From Streptomyces speibonae (GTDB taxonomy: Bacteria; Actinomycetota; Actinomycetes; Streptomycetales; Streptomycetaceae), in NCBI GenBank assembly GCA_000715605.1, contig KL568524.1:196621-206150 (forward strand): a stretch of DNA of 9,530 nt. The letters are read 5' to 3'. Made by a program: the position numbers and the translations under genes. A model generated the notes under the pieces. It saw only the letters and a program-made list of their open reading frames with translations. It did not search any database and had not been told where the DNA came from. Below, one piece after another: positions 1-8,247 of this stretch. Position 1 is the stretch's first letter. Each line of letters opens with the position of its first letter.

Positions 1-20
1 GAGATGTGTATAAGAGACAG
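1..20 (+). other. Nextera/Tn5 mosaic-end adapter remnant (not genomic)
   Basis: Positions 2-20 are an exact match to the 19-bp Tn5 mosaic end AGATGTGTATAAGAGACAG used in Illumina Nextera libraries. The G at position 1 fits the read-2 adapter arm, which has G before the mosaic end, better than the read-1 arm, which has C. It is an untrimmed sequencing adapter at a contig edge, not a biological transposon. Reading plus-strand frames through it creates spurious peptides beginning MCIRDR and MYKRQ, a well-known signature of this contamination. Confidence 0.97.
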
Positions 21-1462
21 GCGGCGGGGGGCGGCAGCCGGCGGGCCGGGGTCAGGTCGACGTCGTCGTCGAGGAGTTCGACGACCGGCACGGAGCGGGC
101 CAGTCCGGGGCGTTCGTCGAGCCGGCCGGCCCGGTCGAAGGCGCGCCAGGCGTCCAGGACCGTCTCCCGCACCCCGGGCCAGTCGGGCCCGCCGCGTCCC
201 TCGACGGAGAACTGCCCGGCGTCGGTGAGCAGCACCTCCGGCTGCACCGGCGCCTGTTCGGGCCGCCGCAGCACCCACAGGTGCAGCGGGAGGTTGTACG
301 GGGGCGCCGCGCCGGCCGGCAGCGCGACGACGGCGCGCAGCGCGCCCCGGCGCAGCAGGTCGGCCCTGATCCGGCGCCCGGAGCGGCGGGAGGCGGCGGC
401 GGGCGGCATCAGCACCACGGCGGTGCCGCCGTCACGCAGCCGGGCGAGCGCGTGCTGCACCCAGGCCAGCTCGGACTCGGTGCGGGCGGGAAGGCCGTAC
501 TCCCAGCGCGGGTCGTAGGCGAGTTCGTCGTGGCCCCAGTTGCGCTCGTTGAACGGCGGGTGGCACAGCACCGCGTCGGCCCTCACCTCCGGGCGGGGGT
601 CGGCCCGCAGGGTGTCGCCGGCCACGGCGCGCACGCCGGCGCGGGTGTGCAGGGCGAGGCGGAGCGCGGTGAGGGCGGCGAGTTCGGGGGCGCTGTCCTG
701 GGCGTACAGCTCCTGGCCGGGGCGGTGGGCGACGGAGCGGAGCAGGGCGCCGGTGCCGCAGGCCGGGTCGAGGACGGTGCGGGGGGTGCCGGCGAGGCCG
801 GCCATGAGGGCGGCGAGTTCGGCGGGGGTGGGCGTGTACTGGCGCGGGTTGCCGTCGAGGTGGCGGCCGAGCAAGAACTCGAAGGTGTGCCGGGCACCGC
901 GCGCGGCGGCGAGTTCGGCGACGCCGCGCAGGAGGGGGGCGGAGGGGAGCAGTTGAGGGCCGGTGGGGAGCACAAGGGCGGAGGCAGAGGCGGAGGCGGC
1001 CGGGGCGCCTGGGCCGGAGTTCACAGTGTTCGGGGAGTTCACACGTGATCCGTCCGGTGGATCAAGGCGTGGTGTGAGCACACGCTCCAGCGCCACGGGG
1101 AGCATCGCGGCGAGCCGCTCGTCGGTGCCGGAGCTGATCCCGAGCCAGTCCGGGGAGCGGTCGTGGATGAGGAGCAGGACGCAGCCGGCGTGAGTGAGGG
1201 CGGTGACGGGTCCCGCCGGATGGCCGGCGAGCTGCTGCCAGACGCGTTCCCTGAGGGGCACCTCGGCCAGTTTGCGATGGCTGCGCAGCCACCCCTCGAC
1301 CTCGGTGAGCGCGAAGGAGGGGCTGGCCTCGGTGCCGCCGACCGGGCGGGGGAAGTCGGCGTGCCGGCGCCGCCAGTTGCTGACGGCGGCGCGGCCGACA
1401 CCGGCCAGCCGCGCGATCCCGGCGGCGGTCACTTCTGTCGCGTTGTCCTGCATGCCCGGCAC
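21..1462 (-). CDS. N-6 DNA methylase-like protein with N-terminal HTH, C-terminus missing
   Basis: This reading frame is open from a start near 1462 to the contig edge: 480 complete codons, no stop seen. Numbering is from GTG 1462. Residues about 10-45 (VTAAGIARLAGVGRAAVSNW) form a MerR/AlpA-like helix-turn-helix. Residues about 125-170 are a Pro/Ala/Ser-rich linker. A HsdM/N6-MTase core follows: an FEFLLGRHL helix, SAM-binding motif I DPACGTG at 232-238, and motif IV at 301-304, which reads HPPF instead of the usual [N/D]PP[F/Y]. Family knowledge suggests SAM-dependent adenine-N6 methylation of DNA or a regulatory relative; activity is uncertain because of the His. The GTG start is favoured because GAGGGGAG (1478-1471) lies 8 nt upstream; the in-frame ATG at 1453 is the alternative. 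No restriction or specificity subunit is visible. It is divergent from the gene at 1655. The 3' part was lost at the adapter-marked edge, so the truncation is technical. Confidence 0.88.
1019..1042. repeat. Direct pair of GTTCAC half-sites inside the methylase linker
   Basis: GTTCAC occurs at 1019-1024 and 1037-1042, 18 bp apart start to start. Each copy is preceded by GA or GGA and followed by A (GAGTTCACA). They lie in the codons for the variable linker between the HTH and the methylase core (reading VNSPNTVNS), so a duplicated peptide V-N-S also appears. The same hexamer with the same 18-bp step forms the inverted pair in the divergent promoter region at 1553-1576. A binding role is inference; a simple coding repeat is the alternative. 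Confidence 0.45.
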
Positions 1463-1470
1463 CCGCCCCG

Positions 1471-1478
1471 CTCCCCTC
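1471..1478 (-). promoter_or_regulatory. Ribosome binding site supporting the GTG start of the methylase
   Basis: On the minus strand GAGGGGAG lies 8 nt before the GTG at 1462-1460, a good Shine-Dalgarno distance. It is 17 nt from the ATG at 1453, which is too far. This is the basis for choosing GTG. Confidence 0.6.
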
Positions 1479-1496
1479 GGTCCACGTGTGGTCCCG

Positions 1497-1502
1497 AGCA
1501 TA
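1497..1502 (-). promoter_or_regulatory. Candidate -10 box for the methylase gene
   Basis: The minus strand reads TATGCT, matching the TAnnnT pattern. Transcription from here would give a leader of roughly 27 nt ahead of the GTG at 1462. No convincing -35 hexamer lies 16-19 nt upstream, so this is tentative; the promoter might depend on an activator binding the dyad at 1553-1581. Confidence 0.3.
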
Positions 1503-1552
1503 CCGAGACACACGCGATGCAGAGATTCACGCTCGTGCACCTCCAGCCTCAC

Positions 1553-1581
1553 GTGAACTGTGTTGACTCGGTTCACACAGT
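1553..1581. promoter_or_regulatory. Interleaved inverted repeats, candidate operator in divergent promoter region
   Basis: Two overlapping perfect dyads are visible: GTGAAC (1553-1558) with GTTCAC (1571-1576), and ACTGTGT (1557-1563) with ACACAGT (1575-1581). They share roughly the same axis, lie between the divergent methylase and small membrane-protein genes, and overlap the candidate plus-strand promoter. An obvious candidate ligand is the HTH of the methylase, which would make it autoregulatory. That assignment is inference; any other regulator could use the site. Confidence 0.5.
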
Positions 1582-1591
1582 CTGTTCTCAT
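1563..1591 (+). promoter_or_regulatory. Candidate promoter for the gene at 1655
   Basis: TTGACT (1563-1568) is close to the TTGACA -35 consensus. With a 17-nt spacer the -10 position holds TCTCAT (1586-1591), which is weak. The right-hand dyad arms at 1571-1581 fall within the spacer, a typical place for a repressor operator. Confidence 0.35.
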
Positions 1592-1639
1592 TGACCCCGC
1601 GAACGGGCGACCGCCGGCAAGGTGGCGGTCGCCGCCGTA

Positions 1640-1647
1640 GGGAGGGG
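1640..1647 (+). promoter_or_regulatory. Ribosome binding site fixing the start at 1655
   Basis: GGGAGGGG lies 7 nt before ATG 1655. An upstream in-frame GTG at 1622 would add 11 residues but has no such element and would place the purine-rich tract inside the coding region. Confidence 0.7.
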
Positions 1648-1654
1648 AACAACC

Positions 1655-2134
1655 ATGGGCATGAAGAGCAAGATCGCGCTGGGTGCCGTCGTGGGCATCG
1701 TCGTCATCGGCGCCGTCTCGGCGAACTCCGGCGACTCGGACGGCGGTTCCACCGGCAAGGACTCCTCAGCCTCCGCGCAGCGGCAGGCGGGCGACACCAA
1801 GCAGGACGACACGCCGGACACCGGGGCCGCCGAGGACGAGGGCACCGAGAAGGCGTCCCAGGCCGAGCGGTTCAAGGCGTTCGTGGAGAAGAACGGGACG
1901 GCCAAGGAGAAGGAGGCCGTCTCCCACGTCACCAAGGTCCAGGGCGCCGACGAGCAGAACAACATCCTCGACGCCGCGGACGTCTACACCGACTTCACCG
2001 GCGGCATGATGGGCGAGGGCATGGGCCCCGCCAAGCTCATCACCTCGGCGTTCGCCGACTGGAAGCAGAGCGACAACGGCCTCGTCAGCGTCTACGACGC
2101 CGACGGCGAACTGATCGGCAACGGCAACTTCTGA
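1655..2134 (+). CDS. Small membrane-anchored protein of unknown function (159 aa)
   Basis: Residues 1-5 are basic and 6-22 form one hydrophobic helix (IALGAVVGIVVIGAVSA), so this is a signal anchor or uncleaved signal peptide. There is no cysteine, so it is not a lipoprotein. Residues 24-66 are a flexible Ser/Gly/Asp/Glu-rich linker. A compact C-terminal domain, residues about 67-159, starts SQAERFKAFVEKNGTAKEKEAV and ends with FADWKQSDNGLVSVYDADG followed by a short GNGNF tail. I recall similar C-terminal domains in uncharacterised Streptomyces proteins but know of no assigned function. The topology implies that the C-terminal domain faces outside the cell. The start at ATG 1655 is chosen for its ribosome binding site; ATG 1661 is a second in-frame option. 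It is divergent from the methylase, sharing the dyad-bearing control region, and convergent with the acetyltransferase only 19 nt beyond its stop, with no hairpin between them. Confidence 0.85.
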   Translation: MGMKSKIALGAVVGIVVIGAVSANSGDSDGGSTGKDSSASAQRQAGDTKQDDTPDTGAAEDEGTEKASQAERFKAFVEKNGTAKEKEAVSHVTKVQGADEQNNILDAADVYTDFTGGMMGEGMGPAKLITSAFADWKQSDNGLVSVYDADGELIGNGNF

Positions 2135-2153
2135 CGGCAGGCCGCCCCGCGCT

Positions 2154-2897
2154 TCACAGCGGGTGCCGCATCCACACGTTGGGCTCGACGTACACGGCGT
2201 ATCCGCGCTCCGCCTCGCAGCGCACCGGCGCCAGCGCGCCCGGCACCAGGACCTCGCCGTCGGTGTCGAAGGGCAGCCCGGTCCAGTCACGCCAGTGCTC
2301 CAGCGAGGCGGCCACCGTCATCGAGGCCGGCGCCACCGACTCCACGGTGGCCCCGGCCCGGGCGTGCACCCGCAGCCAGGGATCCTGCGGCAGACCGTCC
2401 GGACGCACGCGACGGGCGTACTCCTCCATGGGCGTACGCGGCTCCAGGTGCTTGGCACTGGGCCGCACGGGGGCGACGACCTCACGAAAGCCACGCGCCC
2501 CGGCGTTGTCGCGCATCGCGGAGAGCATCACGGCGGACAGCCCGCGGCCCTGGGCGTGCGGGGCGACGGAGACCGAGATGGCGCTGACGGTGTCGGGGCG
2601 CCTGTCCCGGCGCAGATCGGAGAAGGCCCACACCATGACCTCGTCCCAGCCGCGCGCGGGCAGCCGGCCACGCCCCTCGACGCCGAGCGCGAACGGCACG
2701 CTGTACGCACTGGCGACCACGTCACCGCGGTCGTCCTCGGCGAAGAGCACGTACTCGGGCAGTTCCGCGGCGATGCGCGGGAAGTACCCGTAGCCCACCA
2801 TGTCCTCGAGCACGAACTGCGGCCAGGTGTCCGCCATGTCCTGCACATCCGCCGCCCGGTCGGGGCGGTCGGCGAGGCTCGATACCGTGAAGTCCAT
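2154..2897 (-). CDS. GNAT family N-acetyltransferase (247 aa)
   Basis: The protein resembles the roughly 250-residue GNAT proteins common in Streptomyces. The acetyl-CoA pyrophosphate-binding motif A is visible at residues 111-121 (VAPHAQGRGLS), preceded by the usual beta-strand (VSAISVSV, 104-111) and followed by a helix (SAVMLSAMRDNAGARGF). A conserved-looking end, YVEPNVWMRH, sits at 237-246. The fold transfers an acetyl group from acetyl-CoA to an amine; the substrate cannot be told from sequence. The start at ATG 2897 is chosen because the protein begins naturally there (MDFTVSSLADRPDR); a longer form from 2954 would overlap the HNH gene's stop and adds an Arg/Cys-rich stretch of no family resemblance. 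It lies 44 nt downstream of the HNH gene, so they may be co-transcribed, but no Shine-Dalgarno is evident and a -10-like box sits right before the ATG, suggesting leaderless expression. Confidence 0.88.
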   Translation of the reverse strand: MDFTVSSLADRPDRAADVQDMADTWPQFVLEDMVGYGYFPRIAAELPEYVLFAEDDRGDVVASAYSVPFALGVEGRGRLPARGWDEVMVWAFSDLRRDRRPDTVSAISVSVAPHAQGRGLSAVMLSAMRDNAGARGFREVVAPVRPSAKHLEPRTPMEEYARRVRPDGLPQDPWLRVHARAGATVESVAPASMTVAASLEHWRDWTGLPFDTDGEVLVPGALAPVRCEAERGYAVYVEPNVWMRHPL

Positions 2898-2903
2898 GCC
2901 GTC

Positions 2904-2909
2904 ACGGTA
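2904..2909 (-). promoter_or_regulatory. Candidate -10 box for a leaderless acetyltransferase transcript
   Basis: The minus strand reads TACCGT, then 6 nt, then ATG 2897. This is the spacing expected when transcription begins at the A of the start codon. No purine-rich ribosome binding site is present, which fits. A -35 element is not clear (TCCCCT at 17 nt). A further GTGAAC hexamer lies just upstream at 2921-2926. Confidence 0.35.
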
Positions 2910-2941
2910 GGCGCACACCCGTGAACAGGGGAAACGATTTG

Positions 2942-3721
2942 TCAGCCGCCGCACTGCTCCAGCATCATCCGCCGGTCGGCCGGTGTCACCGGCAGTTCGT
3001 ACTTGACGGCGACCTGGGCGAAGCGGACCGCGTAGGCGCAGCGGACGCTCTTGTTCGGGGGGAGCCAGGAGGCGGGGCCGGAGTCCCCCTTCGCCGAGTT
3101 GGCGCGCCCCTCGACCGGGAGCAGGTTCAGCACGTCGTTGGCCAGTTGCTCGCGCTTGCTCTCCGGCCAGCGGGCGGCCCCCATCTGCCAGCTGTAGGAC
3201 AGCGGGACCACGTGGTCGATCTGCACCTCGGCCGCCTTCGCCTTCTTCCAGGCGATGTCCTTGCCGGTGTACGGGTCGTACAGGTCCATCGACACGACCA
3301 CGCAGTCGGAGCCCTTGCGGAACTCGACGTCCCGCCCATGAAGTTTCAGCAGGTCGTTCCGGGTGTCACAGCCGTTCCTCGCCAGTGGCACCCCGTCCGC
3401 CGTGTCCATCCAGGCATAGCCGAACTCGTCCCGGTCGTAGCCCGTCTTCGGTCCCCGGCCCTTCGTGGCCACCTTCTCGATGAGGGCGACGGCGGCCGCG
3501 CGGTTCTTCTCGCCGGTCACGGGGGCGAGGCCCGGTGCGGTGCCGTCGGGGTTGTCCAGCGGGCTGACGGCGCGTCCGCCGGGTGCGGCCGACGCGCTGC
3601 CGCCGCCGGCCGGGGAGCCGGTGTCCGGCAGTTGCTCGCAGCCGGCCAGCAGGACCACCGCGGCGGCCACCGCCGATCCCGTGCACCGAAGCCGTCGGCC
3701 CCGCCCCTTGTGTCGCGTCAC
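2942..3721 (-). CDS. Lipoprotein with HNH endonuclease domain, DUF1524/GmrSD C-terminal type (259 aa)
   Basis: Basic residues 3-12, a hydrophobic stretch 14-25 and a lipobox LAGC with Cys at 28 mark an exported, lipid-anchored protein. Residues 30-65 are a Pro/Gly/Ser-rich tether. The nuclease domain follows: IDHVVPLSYSW at 168-178 supplies the catalytic His170, NDVLNL at 195-200 supplies Asn199, and RANSAKGD at 206-213 supplies the last Asn/Lys, the arrangement expected of the metal-dependent beta-beta-alpha HNH fold. Cys118, Cys140, Cys228 and Cys257 could form extracellular disulfides. It probably cuts DNA outside the membrane, for nutrient scavenging, competition or DNA processing; target and role are not shown. 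Start GTG 3721 has GGGAGG 6 nt upstream. It is divergent from the 61-aa gene and may read into the acetyltransferase. Confidence 0.88.
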   Translation of the reverse strand: MTRHKGRGRRLRCTGSAVAAAVVLLAGCEQLPDTGSPAGGGSASAAPGGRAVSPLDNPDGTAPGLAPVTGEKNRAAAVALIEKVATKGRGPKTGYDRDEFGYAWMDTADGVPLARNGCDTRNDLLKLHGRDVEFRKGSDCVVVSMDLYDPYTGKDIAWKKAKAAEVQIDHVVPLSYSWQMGAARWPESKREQLANDVLNLLPVEGRANSAKGDSGPASWLPPNKSVRCAYAVRFAQVAVKYELPVTPADRRMMLEQCGG

Positions 3722-3784
3722 CGCGCCCCTCCCTCACTCCTGTTGTATCCCTGCCCCGGCGGGGGCGGGCCGATCCCGGATCTC

Positions 3785-3812
3785 ACCGTAACGAGCGACA
3801 GGTCCAGACCAA
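3785..3812 (-). promoter_or_regulatory. Candidate promoter for the HNH lipoprotein gene
   Basis: On the minus strand TTGGTC (3812-3807) and TACGGT (3790-3785) are separated by 16 nt, a plausible vegetative-type actinomycete promoter. Transcription would start near 3778 and give a leader of just under 60 nt to GTG 3721. Confidence 0.45.
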
Positions 3813-3824
3813 TTCGGCGCCCCC

Positions 3825-3855
3825 TTGGGCATTCACCCCGAACCGCGCGTATTGT
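3825..3855 (+). promoter_or_regulatory. Candidate promoter for the 61-aa antitoxin-like gene
   Basis: TTGGGC (3825-3830) and TATTGT (3850-3855) are 19 nt apart. The -10 is good and the spacing slightly long. The -35 lies only 12 bp from the -35 of the divergent HNH promoter, so one regulator or polymerase could affect both. Confidence 0.4.
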
Positions 3856-3887
3856 CTGTTTTGAGTCATCTCCGGAAGGAGCTCTGG

Positions 3888-4073
3888 ATGGGCATCCTCG
3901 ACAAGCTCAAGGGCAACAAGGCCGCACGCGACAAGGCCAAGCAGGCCTCGGACGCCGCGGAAAAGAAGATGAACGAGAGGACCGGCGGCAAGTACGAGCA
4001 GCAGATCGACACCGCGCAGCAACAGGCCGAACGCCGGATGGGCATGGACCGCGACCGCCCCGACCAGCAGTAA
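3888..4073 (+). CDS. Small charged antitoxin-like protein, Rv0909/MT0933 type (61 aa)
   Basis: The 61-residue protein is almost entirely Lys/Ala/Glu/Asp/Gln helix, beginning MGILDKLKG and carrying RTGGKYEQQIDTAQ at 31-44. The N-terminal LDKLKG and the TGGKY..QIDTAQ segments match the pattern I know from the MT0933-type (Rv0909) family annotated as antitoxins. In that family the partner is an SRPBCC-like protein; none is present here, so a toxin-antitoxin role is unproven and many Streptomyces members appear to be solitary. It would be cytoplasmic and may be partly disordered or a coiled coil. ATG 3888 is chosen because GGAAGGAG (3874-3881) lies 6 nt upstream; the upstream in-frame ATG-like start at 3825 would translate through the promoter and ribosome binding site. 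A strong hairpin follows 20 nt after the stop. Confidence 0.82.
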   Translation: MGILDKLKGNKAARDKAKQASDAAEKKMNERTGGKYEQQIDTAQQQAERRMGMDRDRPDQQ

Positions 4074-4075
4074 GG

Positions 4076-4137
4076 CCTCGCGCAGTCGTCAGCGCCGTCC
4101 ACGGCGACCCGAGCCGTGGACGGCCCGCTGTGCGAGG
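4076..4137. terminator. Two-tier hairpin, bidirectional terminator between convergent genes
   Basis: The core is a perfect 12-bp stem, GCCGTCCACGGC (4094-4105) and GCCGTGGACGGC (4113-4124), with a 7-nt loop. An outer stem pairs CCTCGCGCAG (4076-4085) with CTGTGCGAGG (4128-4137), 9 of 10 positions Watson-Crick. There is no T-run, as is common for actinomycete terminators. It lies between the 61-aa gene and mfd, whose 3' ends face each other. Confidence 0.8.
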
Positions 4138-4154
4138 GCGGCCGGGGACCGGCG

Positions 4155-7688
<3,534 letters not shown>

Positions 7689-7791
7689 GCGGGGCGGGTT
7701 CCCTCCGGGGGTGTGCAACACGACGGGCCCGACGCGCACCGCGGGCCGGGGGTGTCAAGGGTACGTCGCCGCGTCCGCGGGTGCGGGGGGC

Positions 7792-7800
7792 TGTGGACAA
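7792..7800 (-). promoter_or_regulatory. Consensus DnaA box upstream of mfd
   Basis: The minus strand reads TTGTCCACA, identical to the strong DnaA box consensus used in Streptomyces. It is a single copy about 104 bp before the mfd start, so it is not an origin. DnaA-mediated control of mfd is possible but unproven; chance occurrence is the alternative. Confidence 0.45.
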
Positions 7801-7824
7801 CGCCGGCCGACCGGTGAGCGGGGG

Positions 7825-7911
7825 TGCCGCCGGCCCACCAGGGGCTCCGCCTCCTGGACCCGGTGGGCGGCGCTGCCGCCGGCCCACCAGGGGGCTCCGC
7901 CCCCTGGACCC
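7825..7911. repeat. Two tandem copies of a CCAGGGGGC hairpin element
   Basis: Two near-identical units start at 7825 and 7874 (49-bp step), each beginning TGCCGCCGGCCCACCAGGGG. In the second copy CCAGGGGGC (7887-7895) and GCCCCCTGG (7899-7907) form a perfect 9-bp stem around TCC. In the first copy the arms are CCAGGGGC (7838-7845) and GCCTCCTGG (7849-7857), one base shorter and with one change, so it has decayed. From memory, this GGGGCTCCGCCCC type of hairpin recurs in many Streptomyces intergenic regions, often near gene ends. Confidence 0.8.
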
Positions 7912-7930
7912 CCGGGCCTATGCCCACCCA

Positions 7931-8160
7931 CCACCCGACTCGGTGACTCGAGAAGCCGAAGCACGCAGCCCGCACACCCCGCCCACGCCACCCGACCCGG
8001 TGACTCGGGAAGCCCGGAGCGTACAGGTCACGCACCCCCGCCCACGCCACCCGACTCGGCGTCTCGGGAAGCCGAAGCACGAAACCCGCACGCCCACCCG
8101 CGCCACCCGACTCGGTGACCCGAGAAGCCGGACGCCCGGCTCGGTGGCTCGAGGAGACGG
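7931..8160. repeat. Degenerate tandem repeat, about 57-bp unit, four copies plus a partial fifth
   Basis: Units begin at 7931, 7988, 8047 and 8103 (steps 57, 59, 56). Each starts with a variant of CCACCCGACTCGGTGACTCG followed by a conserved GAAGCC. The next bases differ between copies, and the first three units end in CG-rich CCCAC/CCCGC runs. A fifth partial copy (CCCGGCTCGGTGGCTCGAGG) starts at 8135 at half the usual step. The first half of each unit is conserved and the second half varies. Each unit contains the short palindrome-like CCGACTCGG. Unit lengths are not multiples of three overall, so it is not a coding repeat. Confidence 0.8.
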
Positions 8161-8178
8161 GGTGCTGAGGGCGCACGC

Positions 8179-8218
8179 ACCGGCGCCGGGAGTCCCCCGT
8201 GGGACTTCCGGCGCCGGT
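8179..8218 (-). terminator. Long hairpin terminator after the ABC permease gene
   Basis: Arms 8179-8196 and 8201-8218 pair over 18 positions around a 4-nt loop. ACCGGCGCCGG pairs with CCGGCGCCGGT, and AGTCCC with GGGACT, with one non-Watson-Crick position (8190/8207), which is an A/C mismatch in the minus-strand transcript. It begins 29 nt after the permease stop codon. No U-run follows. Confidence 0.8.
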
Positions 8219-8247
8219 GGTTCCCCCGCAACCCCCGTGTGCGGTGG

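Larger units (their letters stand above)
7689..8247. other. 559-nt gene-free region, repeat-rich, upstream of mfd
   Basis: No credible gene lies here. From the mfd side it holds a TTGACA hexamer on the minus strand (7758-7753) as a possible -35 without a good -10, a consensus DnaA box (7792-7800), two copies of a hairpin element (7825-7911), degenerate tandem repeats of about 57 bp (7931-8160) and the terminator of the ABC permease gene (8179-8218). Short frames in all directions encode only Gly/Pro/Arg/Ser repeats such as SRVTESGG, the translated shadow of the repeats. Confidence 0.75.

Noticed and set aside
4..518. Plus-strand ORFs beginning MCIRDR (4) and MYKRQ (6)
   Set aside because: Their N-termini are translated Nextera adapter and the rest is the antisense of the methylase gene, which has a continuous, motif-bearing frame on the minus strand.
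281..1048. 255-codon plus-strand ORF rich in Gly/Ala/Glu/Val
   Set aside because: Antisense to the methylase, low complexity and without recognisable domain.
1591..2793. 400-codon plus-strand ORF spanning the small gene and the acetyltransferase
   Set aside because: It is an out-of-frame reading of the gene at 1655 joined to the antisense of the acetyltransferase; Arg/Gly-rich with no domain.
2942..3721. HNH gene as a restriction partner of the methylase
   Set aside because: It has a clear lipobox and signal peptide, so it acts outside the cytoplasm, and it is separated from the methylase by two genes in mixed orientation.
7730..7758. mfd promoter with TTGACA as -35
   Set aside because: The minus-strand hexamer is perfect, but at 17-18 nt spacing the -10 position reads GCGTCG or CGTCGG, so it is not reported as a promoter.
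7931..8160. CRISPR array
   Set aside because: The repeats are imperfect, vary in length, the variable segments resemble each other and the repeats, and no cas gene is present.
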